The notes beneath the pieces were generated by a model. The model saw only the letters and a list, made by a program, of their open reading frames with translations. It had not been told where the DNA came from and did no database searches. A stretch of 64,000 nt of DNA from Petunia secreta (Eukaryota > Streptophyta > Magnoliopsida > Solanales > Solanaceae), in the NCBI GenBank assembly GCA_029990175.1, contig JARKIP010000033.1, positions 18,459,001-18,523,000 of the forward strand. The letters run 5' to 3'. The position numbers were made by a program, and so were the translations under genes. Below, in pieces: positions 12,188-24,126 of the stretch. The stretch's first letter is position 1. The number at the start of each line of letters is the position of its first letter.

Positions 12188-13036
12188 ATGTTACCTGCGT
12201 AGGATATAGATTTGCCAAGTCGACTTGAGATATTATGTCTCGTTAGTCAACTTATCTTATGAAAGCCTTGCATTTTACAATTCGTTCTTGCTTTACTTAT
12301 TTTCTTGCTTTACTGTTTCAGAATAAGGATCAGCTTAGAGGTTCTCCGGGCAGAGTACTTTGTCAGTTGATCGAAGGAAGAACTTATCGATGATACCGCA
12401 ACCCGCATTTACTATTTTATTACTTTATATATTTCTTATTCCAATTATTACAGTTTATTAGCAGTTTCACGCTTACCGCTTGTTGAGATTATTATAGGAT
12501 TTTTAGCAGTACCGCAACAGCGTTTGGAACGTGGAGCTTTGCTTAGCAATGAACCGGGAGAATCGTTGATATGAGCTAGACTTGTCAACGAAGACCTGAA
12601 GAATTGCACCCGCATAAGTCATCCACCCTAGAGGTAAGTCTCTCGTTAACCTTAGAGTCTGAGGTTTGAGATTGAAGACAAGATGGCTCGGTTGTCGAGA
12701 TGCAGTAGAAGTTATGTCCGTGCAAACCCCTCTTTATGGGTGTGTCGTCGACCACATCTTCATAACTTGGGTGATTACAAGCCTCTTTTCCCGCGCTTGA
12801 GTAGTCATTACTATCTCGTCTTTGATCTTCAAATCACGTCGAACTACATATGGCCTGATTCTCTTTCAGCCCGAGATATGTAGGCAACTCGGAAACCGGA
12901 GCTCGGCCATGTCTATAAGCCTCGCACTTTGGTCCTTGGAATCAAAGTACTTGGCTTTCTCATGACAAAATTGGTTTCTCGTCAACTTCTTTACCCTGAA
13001 AACTCTTTCATCCTTTTCCGTGTAAAGAGGGGCAGC
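12188..13036 (+). other. 3' untranslated part and polypurine tract of the LARD-type element
   Basis: There is no gene here. The segment ends with GTAAAGAGGGGCAGC at about 13022-13036, directly before TGTTGACA of the right LTR. This purine-rich run is the expected primer for plus-strand synthesis. Confidence 0.75.
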
Positions 13037-13313
13037 TGTTGACAGCCAATTTTGTCCCGATTTTTTTTTTAAAATTTATTAAATTATGGCAATATTTTTA
13101 TAATTTAAGTTTAATTTGAAAATTAAATAAAATAATGATAATAAAAGAGGATCAATTGAAATGTTAAAGAATGCGCTAAATTTGCGAAATCCCTCCAATT
13201 TTAACCCACCAGTGCAACCCATTTACTTTGTTTTAAAATTTTAATTAATTGTAAATTGAGGCCAAATCCGCTCATCCCCCAAGCATTAGCCTATTTGTGC
13301 AAATCCTCTACAC

Positions 13314-13363
<50 letters not shown>

Positions 13364-14883
13364 TTATCTATAATCCTATCCTCTCACACCTACACTCATT
13401 TTTTTACCCCCCACCCTTACATTACACACTGATTTTTTCATCATCTTCGCACTCATAAAATACCCTCATCATTATTCATCATTTAGACCATGGCACAAAA
13501 ACACAAAAAACCACACACATACACCGAAACCCCATCACCCTCCCTCACTAATCACTCTCCTGTTCTTGTTCATCATTCCACCATTTTGCCAGATCCAAAA
13601 CTCTTCCAAGACCCCGCTTATTCCTTTTTGAGATCCTTTAATTTTCATTTCTTGTTATTATAAGCAATATAATTTAGCTATAATGGGAGCCTTATAAATA
13701 GTCTTTTATTTCTATTGTTGATCAGTTTCAAGAATTCGTATACCCGCAGATCTGAAAAAGAAAAGGGAAACAGTGAGATCGGGATTCAAGCGAGTTTCTG
13801 GATTTTTGTTGCGTTTGTTCCTGACTGGTATTAGGAGAAGGGAGAGTGGTAGTGATGTCATGATTTGGGTGTCGCTCCTCTTCTTTGTGTTGCTGCCGTT
13901 CTGTTTACTATAACCCTTGTTGCTTAAGCCGAAAAATCGACCTCTGGTGACTCTCTCTTTGTTTCTCTGTTCGGTTATAGAAAAATTCTGATGGTGTTGG
14001 CCCACGTTGGTTCATTGGCTGGTGTTACTTGTGGATTTTCCTATGTTTATTTGGTCGATTCTTGACTGAAACGGGAAAGAGAAAGGGTCGCAGTGACACC
14101 GGGGTATTTTCCACCGGAAATCGCTCCTCTTTCACCATATTTCCACTGTGTAGTTCATCGGAGTTTGAACGAGTTTTGGTTGATGGTGTTCTCGCTGATC
14201 TCTTGGTCCTCTTGGTTAACTGATTGTCGCATTGTTGTTGTTTTGGCTTGGTTCTGGTTTTTGATTGTTTTGATTTTGATATCTGCATATGCAGCTTCAC
14301 CTGTTTGTTTCTTAATTGCAGCAAGTTGGATGGTTCCATTTTGTTGTTTTCTGTGTTACAATTGACTCGTTTACATTACTTTTGTTAGGCAGTTGATCCG
14401 CTTACTGTGATTGGGCTATTTCATGGGAAGCTTTGACTCATTGGCTTTGTTATGCCATTTGACCCGTTTATATGATTGGACTACTGTGTGCATTAACTGG
14501 ATTTTCTGAGAGCAAGGATTCATTTTGGATAAATTTTATCCATTATGGAGTATTGAACTGATTTGAACAAATACTACGCTAATGGCCAATGAAAAAATAC
14601 ATATACACGTATTGAGGCCTCGAAATCGATTTGAACATGATATTACACTTGAACCGTCCCGTTCCCGTGTCCCTAAAGCAAAAGACGATAATGAATGTAT
14701 GAATTTAATGCAAAGCAAGTCGGATAGAGTGGTGGGTTTGGTACCTGGCATGGCAACACGACCGGCTCCGTGTTTGCAGCCGTACTAAATCCCGAGCCTC
14801 TATTCGACACGCCATACAAACCTGAGCCTAAATTTTGCATAAACAAGCCCTTTATTATTGTTATTATTATTATTATTACTATA

Positions 14884-14930
<47 letters not shown>

Positions 14931-15746
14931 GTACTTTATTACTTTATTATTGTTATTTTATGTCCTTAATTATTATACCTAATTATCGTACTAATCCAAT
15001 TTTACTTGTTTGTTTTGCGAGGTATATTTTGGCACGAATAATTTATGGACCAGTTTGGCCAACTCACGAATGGGAATAATTCATTGCATTGAAGGCATTT
15101 GGGGATTGAATTCGGACCCGAGCATTCAGAAATAAGACTTATGAATTTTAGAAAATCCAAGGCTCCCGCGAGTTGATCATTTTCTCGGGTTTTATCTTTA
15201 ACTTTGCATTACTTTCCTTAGAAATATTTAAGTAAATAAAATGCGTAAAATATTTATTTATCAATAATATTTGATTGCTTGGTAAGTCGCTTTGCTTTAT
15301 GTTTATTGCCTTTTATTGTGAATTCGTTATTTAATTTATTGCAAATTGGGGTCGTCTTAGCAAATGTGTGCAAGTAAAAGAATATTTTGCAAATAAGCTT
15401 TTATTCAATTAATTATTCTTATCATTATTATTACTATTTTAAATAATTCTTTTGAAAGAAAAGCGCACTTGTAAATATTTGGAAACCTGTCGGATTAACC
15501 GTATTTTACGGAATTTTGGAAGTGCCTTAAAAACCTTCTTCCGAAATTAATAAAACCTCTTACCTTTAGAATCTCTGAAAGAAAGACCGTCTTTTATAAA
15601 AATGGAGTTTATGCACGCATTTGTTAATTTGGTTCCCTGTTTTCCTTAAATTGGGTGGCGACTCCAAAAACTTCAAAAGAGTTAGTCCATCCTGTCGATA
15701 TTCCGAAATTTATCCTTTTCGGGGGGTAATTTTTTGGGATTCAATA
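13037..15746 (+). repeat. Right (3') LTR of the LARD-type element
   Basis: Direct repeat of 4495-7205, about 2710 bp, starting TGTTGACAGCC and ending ATTCAATA (terminal CA changed to TA). GCGGT follows and matches ACGGT before the left LTR in four of five bases. Confidence 0.92.
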
Positions 15747-16395
15747 GCGGTTATTATCATATAAATTTTATAATTCTCACGGAGGAAAATTAATATGTGA
15801 TAACTGATGAATAAAATAAGTAGAGAGAAAGTAATTTTTAATAATCTACCATTCCAGGTCCGTAGTCTTGCTTGTCTCAGTTTTAATTCTCATGGAGGAG
15901 TTGTTGTAGGCAAGATTATTTATTTTTAGCAAAAATATTCTCACGAAATTTTCACTACTTTAATTCAGGCAAGAAAAATATTTCGGTTTAACGGTCACTT
16001 GTAATAACTCACTTAATTTTCATAACCTCACGGAGTGTTATTAATTGATTATGTTCTTGTGAGCAAAATATAATTGAATTAGAAATAAGCAATTATTTCT
16101 TAGAGAAATACATGTCAAAATTGAGATTTTTATTATAAATATTATCAAGTGAATTCAATGATTCCCAACTCTTTTTAAATTGAAAATCTTCCGCAAGCTC
16201 TTTTTTTTTAGTTAAAGTTCTTTAAAAGTTTAAAAATTCACTTTACATCAATTTGATTCTCTCAAATAGTGGTCGAAATATTACAGGTCTGTAGCGTAGA
16301 CTTCCCAATCTCAGTGGGACGATATCTTACACTATACTATAATTTGACAAAGGCACGAGCAGAAAAATCCTATACACTTTGGCCTCGTCACCATC

Positions 16396-17387
16396 CAATC
16401 CCTTTTTGGCCTCCCCTCGGCACTAATGATGGCTTGCACCCAAGCCGCTAATTCTTTGGGAGGATCAATAGGGAGCTTGGTAGCTGGAAAAAACAATAAA
16501 GGAGTTAGTCCGTTGACACATACAAAAGGAAAAGAGAGGCAAGAAAGAGACTTACGCTCTCGGTTCCACACCTCAGGAAATCCATGCCTGGGTGACAAGG
16601 AAGAGGTGGGAAGACGAACGAACCAATCGCACCAACCGCGGTCCTCGATATCATCACTTTTTGTGATGATGGAAAATTTGTCGTGCTTATTCAACTGCAC
16701 AACACCGTCTTTATGAAGGGAAGGATAAAACAAAGAGATTAAATGATCATACTCGAAAATGACCCCGACTTTGTGACTTATATAGTCGAGGCACTGAATG
16801 ACCCTCCAGAAGCCGTGGCCGAGCTGAGCTAAAATTCTACTGAAAGTATCTACTATGGGATGAAGGGGAAGGGTAAAACCTATCAAAAAAGGATAAGTAT
16901 AAACAAAAGACTGTCCCGGAACACTATTGTACATGCGATGCTCGGAGGTAGGAATCGAGATTGGGACCTCGGAGCCCCAGCCATACTCCTTTCAGATCAG
17001 ATCCAAATTTTCTTCCGAGATGAAGCTCGAATGAGCCCGAACAGGAAGATTCCTTTTCCTCCTAATATCTGAGGCAGTAGACTCCTTCAGCTTGAAGTCT
17101 TTATTGGAATCAAATTTCTTGGGGATAACCCACTCAGGTTTGAGTTCCGCAGCATAAACCTTTTTCTTCTTCTTCTTAGGCAAGGTCTCCACTACCTCGA
17201 TGTCTTCGCCGTCATCAACAGCCTCCTCAGTCGCCACTTCATCATCATCGAAGGAGGGCTCAGGATTGGCCATACTGCGGCTACCATCAGAATGGGAAGA
17301 AATGGCTGATGGAGGAGAGTTTATCAAGTCATCAGCTGATGCGAAAACACTGGCATCAATAGCATCCTTCGCTTGGGAAAAAGGCAT
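16396..17387 (-). pseudogene. E1 antisense additional ORF, N-terminal half (Transposase_28-like)
   Basis: The first ATG on the minus strand is at 17387 (MPFSQAK). An acidic leader and a Lys run (about residues 70-77) are followed by the conserved core: FVYTYPFLIGFTLPLHP (about 16900-16850), then GFWRVIQC, FEYDHLISLFYP and KDGVVQLN, then the DRGWCDWFVRLP and FPEVWNR region. Exon 2 resumes as KLPIDPPKELAAWVQAI. The pattern matches E2 and E3 and resembles Pfam Transposase_28, whose biochemical role is unknown. An in-frame TGA at 16992-16994 lies between ENLDLI and KEYGWG, where E2 and E3 read through. The frame is cut at 16395 by the nested insertion and resumes at 3744. Confidence 0.8.
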
Positions 17388-17486
17388 GGGAAAAAATTCT
17401 TGAAGTAAGAAGAAAGCTGGGAGAATCACAAGAAAAAACTCAAAGAAGGATTATGAAAACGATGAAGATAATAACAAAAGTACACA

Positions 17487-17494
17487 ATTTATAG
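17487..17494 (-). promoter_or_regulatory. TATA box of the E1 antisense gene
   Basis: CTATAAAT on the minus strand lies 100 bp upstream of the ATG at 17387. E2 and E3 have a TATA box at a comparable distance, which supports its use. Confidence 0.6.
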
Positions 17495-17699
17495 CAATGA
17501 GCAAGTGGGAGAAAATGCCATCATAATAGTTGCATGGGGAAGGTAAAACAAAAAGGAACGGCCGTTCAAAACAAGGCCACGTGCAGAGGACATGACATTG
17601 AAGCGATGACTTCCCTTTCAAATTTCTTTGCCAAAAATGTGCAACGTCACTTTACCGCTCGATTCAATTCTACCCCTTGGAAAATCCTGACATCTATCC

Positions 17700-17718
17700 A
17701 ACAGGTGGGGGGACTATC
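17700..17718 (+). other. Polypurine tract of E1
   Basis: AGGTGGGGGGACTATC directly precedes the LTR start TGTATTGGG. The same GGGGACTATC lies next to the LTRs of E2 and E3 in their own orientation, so it is a shared element-specific signal. Confidence 0.8.
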
Positions 17719-18276
17719 TGTATTGGGTAAAAACCCCCACCGTCTCGGCGATGGACTTTAGCCACGAAGCAATCAATCTTCACCGAGGACAGCTCCTTGC
17801 CTCGGACAAGTTGAAGCCAAATAAAAAAAAAGTAAGAGCTCATGGAGACATGAGGAGAATCGAAGCAGCGACTCGTCGAAGAGAACATCTCAATTCGGTG
17901 AAGCGGTCACAAATAATCATAATCGCCGACGGTTATGCGCTCATTTCCAAAAAATTAAAGAAAAGACCGTTAGCCAGCAATGAATGAGCACGAAATAATT
18001 GTCATTGATTGTAATTATTACCCCTTCGTGCCTAGCAACTATAAATAATGCATATTTATAATCGAAGTGAGGAGGGAAGAATAGTTTATTTGACTCACAT
18101 TTTATTCTCTACTTTTGCCTCGTTCATTGTTGATTTATTTATCGTCTCGTTCAGTTGGAAAACATTTAGCCTCGTCCTAATATATGTAACTCGGCTATAA
18201 CTTTGATACAAGCAGATTATCAATTAATCTGAAATAAATTCGATTTTATTTTCCTAATCTGATTTGAGCCAACACA
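17719..18276 (+). repeat. 3' LTR of E1
   Basis: About 558 bp, from TGTATTGGGT to GAGCCAACACA, matching the terminal bases of the E2 LTR read on the minus strand (TGTATTGG...CCAACACA). An ACTATAAATAATG box at about 18039-18051 is the likely LTR promoter. The partner LTR is outside the window, so the ends rest on comparison with E2. Confidence 0.8.
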
Positions 18277-20089
18277 AATTAATGCATCACTAATTTATTC
18301 CAAAGTTTCTTATTGTGGCATCATTTAGGGTTTCAACCAAGAGGAAAAAAATTAGTGAACCACAACAAACAAAATACCAAAAATCAAAATTTGACATTTG
18401 CTATATGATATGTAAATTTTTTTTATGATTATAAATATTGATTATACTAGTTATAATTTAGAAAAATACGTGGCGAAATGGGATTGGTACATGTTTTACA
18501 TATACTCTATTACAAGTGGTGATGAGCTTGTGAGGGGTATTTATACAACTTCATACAACTATAAGGGGGTCATAGGACCCTGCAAAGTTAAAATGTCATC
18601 TTGAAAAGAAAGTCATACTTTAAGGCGTACTATAGCTATTTTAACATCAATTGAAAATATAAGAGGAAATAGAAAAAACATAATATAATAAGATAGGAAA
18701 TACAATGAAACGAGATTTACAGAGAAAGAGATTAGACATACCTATTGGTGTAAAATTGACAGTGCCTAAAAGAAATCTCAGTTTTTTTTTCTTCTAAAGA
18801 AATCTCAGTTTAAAATAGCAAAAAAGTGAAACGTTCCTTTGAAAAGGAAGTAGAAAAAAGAGACGGGTGAGATTCAGTTTCTGTATAAATAAGTTTCTAG
18901 GTAAATATTTGCGATAACAAACTGCGTTAGCACATAGCCTTAAATTTAGGTCTGAAAACTGTACCTGTCAGTTTTTTTCTCCTTATTTCACTCAACTTTC
19001 AGTTTTTCGGTAAAATTACTCTAGAAATTGAAATTTGCATTGAAATTTAAATTCACTACGAAATGACTATTGTTCAAAGCTGAACAAATATAATAAATTT
19101 CAGATTGTAAATTGTAAATTAACCACCTACCAAACTTTCAACTAATTAGTTAAGATTGTCCTAAGCCAATACATGTGTCATTATATCATACTTTCACTTT
19201 GCAAAATTTTAGGCTTGACTTCCTTACTTTTAATAATAGATAGATTAGTTTTAGAGTTTAAGTTCTATGTACCGTCGATATATTACTTTTTTACACCATC
19301 AGGTCATTTTAAAGGTAATTACATAATTTTAATTCCTTTTATTTTGATTTATCTTTTCTCTCCATTCACATTCACATACTCCTTTCTTTCCGTGCCCACC
19401 CACCCTTCTCCCCACCACCTTTAAAATAAGCTCATAAAAACATGTTGAATCTTAATAAAGTGAAGAAAAATCAGTAAAGATGGTTGAAGTTTAGCAAAGT
19501 CAAATATAGACATATTGTACCTTTGCAACATATTTAATCTATAGTTCAAATTGAATCTTGTTTGTTTGTATCCAAAATTGTTATTTTTTCTACATTATTT
19601 AAATTTCTGATGATTTTTTATTGTCTATCTCTTAACTTCAGCATTAATGATTCTTCAAGATTCAAATATTCTTAACCTTGTATGAGAAGTAATATTCCAA
19701 TGCCACAAACATCATCAGCCTTGCTGATTTTATTATGAACTTTCTCAACCAGACAGAAAGAAGGAACTAAGGGTTAGAATTAAAAAAAGAGGCAGATTGG
19801 GGTGAGGGACGCAGAAATTGGGGAAAGGTTTGAAGAAAGAGACAAATGGGTAACCTGCTACAGCAGGTCAATATTACCTGATGATGTAAAAAAATAATAC
19901 TCCAATAGTGCATGAAACTTAAACTCTTAGTTTTAACCCGAATATGACGAGTATGACTTTACTACTTGACGGGGCATATATAAATGATCTTTTTTTAGAA
20001 AAAACAATAGTATAGTTACTTATCAACAATGAAATAGTGTTTGGGATGTCCACCACTAAAATTTACTCTAACAATTTTGACCATGCGAT
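18277..20089. other. Gene-free stretch between E1 and E2
   Basis: AT-rich DNA. Both strands were read and no gene, LTR or inverted-repeat element was recognised. The short ORFs at 19173-19424 and 20068-20280 have no recognisable content. Confidence 0.5.
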
Positions 20090-20206
20090 ATGATACATTT
20101 ATGGAGAAAGAAAAAAACGCCAATTTTGAAGTACATGCAAATGGTTTGTGTATCTTTTAAAACTTTGGGATCGATGTAATAATATACGTAGGATGATGAT
20201 AGTTGA
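20090..20206 (-). repeat. Ancient repeat, copy 1, distal segment
   Basis: Read on the minus strand this matches about 46150-46270 (for example TTGCATGTACTTCAAAATTG against TTGCGTGTAATTCAATATTG). It is the continuation, past E2, of the segments at 27228-27281 and 28754-29120. Confidence 0.7.
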
Positions 20207-20782
20207 TGTGTTGGCCTAAATCGGGATTGGGCAGCAAATCGAATTTGTATTGGGTTTAACTGGTAATTTGCTTGTATCAAAGTGATGCTCGAGCTAAAGT
20301 TAAATTTGAACTAGATGAAAGGCTTGAAAAAGAAAACGAGGCAAGGAATAAGCTAAATGAAAAAATAAGACAATGAATAAAAATAGAGTTGAATATTGTC
20401 TTGTTCATATCGTTTATTTAGAAATGAACCCTATTTATAATTAGGATCAAATGATGTTATAAATGTCATAATTATGCCTTTATGACCATTACTCCATGTT
20501 TGATCGTGGTAGACTGACGATATTTCCCTTAAATGCTTAAGCAATAGTTGTAAGTTACAAAGATCAGGCCTCGTCTGACGAGGCGTCATTTCTATTCGGG
20601 ATCATGTGGTTACGGAGTTTTCTCCGAGCTCGACGCTTCGAGCCTGTTTCTCCTCATCTCCTGGGATGATTTTTTGAGGAGAAAAAACATGCAACCTCTC
20701 CTCATGAGTTTGCCTCGTGGAGTAGACTTCGTGTTATACTTCGAAGTCTTGCTCGAGACCTCGGCGATTTTCATCCAATACA
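20207..20782 (-). repeat. E2 LTR (3' LTR in element orientation)
   Basis: On the plus strand it runs from TGTGTTGGCC to CCAATACA. A TATA box reading TATAAATAGGGTTC on the minus strand lies at about 20427-20440. It is highly similar to 26651-27227. Confidence 0.92.
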
Positions 20783-20800
20783 GATAGTCCCCTCACTCCT
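20783..20800 (-). other. Polypurine tract of E2
   Basis: On the minus strand, AGGAGTGAGGGGACTATC abuts the LTR start TGTATTGG. It is the same signal as in E1 and E3. Confidence 0.8.
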
Positions 20801-20993
20801 CGTGTGGTTGCCAAATCTGTCGAGGAGTGTAATGAACTTTAGGCGGGAGATTGTCGTGACTGCTTTTGCATCGTGAATTTTTAAAACGACGGTTGTCACC
20901 TCATATTCCCATCAATCATGCGTGGCAATCACTGATTGGGCGTGTTTTCCTGTTTTGTCTTCCCCATGCAGCTGTAATCATGGCGTTTTAACC

Positions 20994-21001
20994 TATATAT
21001 A
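20994..21001 (+). promoter_or_regulatory. TATA box of the E2 additional ORF
   Basis: TATATATA lies 108 bp upstream of the ATG at 21102, with a pyrimidine-rich leader between them. It sits inside the element and points away from the LTR, so the aORF seems to have its own promoter on the strand opposite gag. Confidence 0.6.
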
Positions 21002-21101
21002 GCCGAACCTTTTCTTCTTCTTTTTCTCACTTCTTCTTGCTTCTAACAGTAAAATTCTTGAATCTCCTTCCCTCTTTTCAGGCTAAAAAATCTTGAGAAA
21101 A

Positions 21102-23763
21102 ATGTCTCCACAGAATTCGCTAATTTCTTCACCTTCATTCGTTAATACCATGATTGTTGGTGGGGAACTAGTTAATGTTTCCGAACCGCTAAATGTTGTC
21201 GTTCCTCCTGACTTTAACATGGAGGACCTTTCTTGTTCTAGTGGTGTGGATCAAGAACATCGCCCAGCTATGGCTGAGGCTGCCAGAGCAGTTATGGTGG
21301 AGGATGAGGAGGTTACCATGAAGGATGTTGGTGATGATGGACCTCTCTCAGACGACTTAGAACTTACCACGTTATCCTCTCTAGAATCGATCTCTCAAAG
21401 GAATTTGTTGTGCAGCCTCAAACTGAATCAGAGATTACGAGGAAAAGGAACATTTCTGTAGGGGATACGTCGAGCTTGATTACTCAGGCGAATATTCATC
21501 TGGTTCGTTCTGATTACAATTGGGATCCCGAGGTGAGGGTTGGTATCCCCGCCCCTGAGAGCCGAGTGTGTGATCAAGTTGAAGGGCGTTCCTTCGTTTT
21601 CACTTACCCTTTCACAATCGGTTTTTCTCTTCCTATCCCCGAGGTGTTGGATACCTTTTGCCGAACTTACCAATCATGTATAGCCCAGATTGATCCTGGG
21701 ATGTGGAGGGATGTTCAGTGCCGCGAATTTTTGAGCAAATTAGCCGAGGTACCTTTCACCCTTGATCATCTTTTGTACATGTTTTCTCCCATCCTTCTTA
21801 AGGACGGAGTCATTCAGCTCAACAAGCGGGGCTCATGCTCGCTAGTTACGAAAAGTGAGGATCTCAAGGACCGTGGGTGGAACGACTGCTTCGTCCTCTT
21901 GCCTACTGACCTTCTGTCTCCGAAGCCCGATTTCACCGAGCAATGGAATCGAGCACGTGAGTGTTTCTGTTTTTGTTCATTTTTGCTTCACTTTTTCCTT
22001 TTCTGACTCTTTGTTCTTGTCTTTTTAGCCGAGGCGTTCCCAATTGTTCGTCCAAAGAATTTGGCTCAATGGTTTCAAGCTATTATCGATGCCAAACCTA
22101 GGCTAGAGAGGTCGTACATGGTTTTAGCTCCTTTGGATGAGAATCAATGGGCATGCAAACGGCATGGTGAGTTATTCTTTCAACCAACTTTTTAAATCTA
22201 GTCTAGCTTTTTCGAGCCCACGTGTCTTGGTGTCTCATTGTCTCTTCTTTGTTTTAGGAGGGCTCCCCAAGAGGGCGATCATTGCACCGAAGGAGAGGAA
22301 ACGAAAGAAGGAAAGAAAGGATAAGAATAAGGAAGTTCCCGAGGTCGGAGATGCCCTGAGTGCTCTTCAAGATTTGATTGGGAACCTCTCGAGGGGAAAA
22401 AGGTGGAAAGGGAAAGGAAGAGGAGAAGAAAAGAACAGCTCCCGAGGGGTCACCGGACCTTGGGGCCAAAACAGGTCGAGTATCTTTCCTCTTGATTTTA
22501 CCCTTTGTTTCGTTTTTTTTTTTTTTGTTAATCACCCCCTTTCTTTCTCCTTTCAGTTTTGAAAAAGAATAAGTTATCCTCGGAGGAAATTTCGGAAGCA
22601 AAATGGGCTAGATTAGAGCCCGTCCCCTTCCCCGAGCTCACTCCTTCCGACAAGGTTGGGAAAAGACAGGATGAAGTTGTGATTCCCTCTACTCATGAGC
22701 CTGAACTGGTTCAAGTTGCTGATAAAGACATGAGGGACATTCATCCTTCGTTTTCGGCGACAATGGAAGTGGATGATGCTCGGCCATCTCGAGTGGGAGA
22801 TAAGACTCCTCGAGCTGCTTCCGAGACTGCTCCTGATGCGTCTTCTTGGAGATAGTTCTGTTACATATTCCTTCAGAGATCTGTCTCTTAGATGGCGATA
22901 TCCAGGTTTCGATCAGCCTCCGTGGACTTTTAGGCCCTAAGGAACGTGATTGCCTTAAGGAGTCACACATTTCTGATTTGATGGCTGATGCTGCTCAGCA
23001 CGCCATTCATGTACGCTTTCTTCAATTTTTCTTTTTCAGTTTTGCGTTTGTTTCCTTCCCTGACCTTTTGAAGTTTTCCTTTGCAGTGTTACATCAATTT
23101 TATCAGGGCTGCCAAGATTGAATACAGCCGAGATGAAAATCTTCAGTAGTTAAAGGCGGGATGGAGGCGAGCGCGAGTGAGTCTCGAAGCCCAAGTGAGC
23201 GGTCCTGAGAAAGAGTTAATGAATGCGAGGCTCGAGTTGGAGCAAGCTAAAAGTACTGCCAACAAGTCCGACCTCGAGATGATCAAAGCCCTCGAGGCTA
23301 AATTTGTTGTTGAGGAGAGGATAACCCATTCGAAGGAGCTTTGCAACGCCGAGCTGAAAAGGGTAAGAAACGAGGCTCAGTCAGCTATTAGTGAGAAGGC
23401 CAAGAAATTCCATGCCGACTTGAAGCAAAAGTTGCTTAAGTTGAATGAGATGGCTAGGGAGAAAGAGCAGTTGGTCAAGGAGAGAGATCAGCTTGAGAGC
23501 GAAGTTAAGTTTTTGAGGAGCAAAGTTGATTCTCTCTCCTCGGGGAGAGAATGAAGAGGACTCGGGCCAAAGTTGATAAGAACTGGGCCGTTATACAGAC
23601 GAGGCTGAAGACTCTGAATGAGTGTCGTAGTGGGGTTGATCTCGATGCTGAGATCGCCAAGGCGGTAAACGATGTCATCGCGGCCCAAAGGTTGATGGGG
23701 AACCTTCCTTCAAGCAGCGAAAGCTCGGACGAGGGAGATGATGACTCCGATGCGGAGGCTTAG
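21102..23763 (+). pseudogene. E2 additional ORF: Transposase_28-like domain plus coiled coil, intron-containing
   Basis: The gene starts at ATG 21102 (MSPQNS), with an acidic leader. A frameshift lies near 21400, after which the core reads in one frame: SFVFTYPFTIGFSLPIPEV, GMWRDVQC, FTLDHLLYMFSP, KDGVIQLNKRG and DRGWNDCFVLLP. Likely introns with GT-AG ends are 21957-22028, 22167-22257, 22475-22557 and 23011-23086. Exon 2 carries FPIVRPKNLAQWFQAI and MVLAPLDENQWACKR. Exon 3 is Lys/Glu-rich. The last exon is a long coiled coil (about 23160-23560) ending in VIQTRLKTLNE and an acidic tail, with TAG at 23761-23763. Further frameshifts lie near 22390, 22850 and 23550 and a stop near 23148. The family is known from Tat-type elements; its role is unknown. 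Confidence 0.8.
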
Positions 23764-24126
23764 AGTAGTGCTTTCACTTTTTTTTTGGGTCTATGTTTTG
23801 TTAAGGCCTTCGTGCCATTTATTTTGTAAATACTTGGGCCTTCGAGCCCTTTTATTAATGGAAATTCTCTCTGTGGAAATATCTGAATTTGCTTGCAAGA
23901 CTTTTTGTACTTTTCATTTATTCGAGCTAGCTTAGGACGACGTCTCGCCATCGAGCCGTAGGCTTAACTTACGATTGGCTATGCGTGTCAAATGAGAATA
24001 AAAAGATGCTGAATCAAAGTTTATTCCATTGATCGGATACATCTGCATGCTTTTATTACAATAAATGCCTGGTTGTAACAGAACTTTGATGAAAAAAGCT
24101 GTAAGATCAGAATAGCATGAATTTAT
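23764..24126. other. Junction where E2 lacks RT, RNase H and integrase
   Basis: About 360 bp between the aORF stop and the end of protease. In E1 the integrase lies on the far side of the equivalent spacer. Here no polymerase-derived sequence remains in any frame, and no junction repeat is obvious. Confidence 0.6.

Larger units (their letters stand above)
4495..15746 (+). mobile_element. Large non-coding LTR retrotransposon (Ogre/Tat-like, LARD-type)
   Basis: Two direct LTRs of about 2.71 kb (4495-7205 and 13037-15746) enclose about 5.8 kb with no gag, protease, reverse transcriptase or integrase sequence in any frame. The boundaries are supported by TGTTGACA at both LTR starts, a primer site just inside the left LTR, a purine tract at 13023-13036 and a target repeat ACGGT (4490-4494) / GCGGT (15747-15751). 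The primer sequence TGGCGACTCCGCTGGGG is of the kind found in Ogre/Tat elements (tRNA-Arg in published Ogre descriptions), so I place it there tentatively. The interior consists largely of tandem repeats. It would need proteins supplied by another element. Confidence 0.88.
3750..16390. mobile_element. Solo-LTR-like insertion in E1, itself interrupted by a larger element
   Basis: The insertion starts TGATGAATG, ends CCTCGTCA and is flanked by CCATC, as expected for an LTR-type sequence. Its own DNA is 3750-4494 plus about 15752-16390, together about 1.38 kb, with no coding capacity. A TATA-like CTATAAATATAGG at about 4182-4194 suggests a plus-strand promoter. No internal domain or second LTR is present, so solo LTR is the simplest reading. 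Its superfamily cannot be told from the LTR alone. The right part (16270-16390) resembles the 3' end of copia-type LTRs only in a general way. Confidence 0.75.
1..18276 (+). mobile_element. Tat-lineage Ty3/gypsy retrotransposon E1, 3' portion, with nested insertions
   Basis: E1 runs left to right. RNase H and integrase remnants (1-1760) are followed by an antisense additional ORF and a 3' LTR at 17719-18276. The 5' LTR, gag, protease and reverse transcriptase lie before the window. Tat-lineage elements (Tat, Ogre, Retand) are known to carry extra ORFs, some antisense, between pol and the 3' LTR, and E1 fits that layout. A foreign block at 3750-16390 interrupts the antisense ORF. Removing it with one copy of the 5-bp repeat CCATC rejoins the reading frame exactly where E2 reads continuously. 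The coding parts hold stops and frameshifts, so E1 is dead. Confidence 0.85.
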
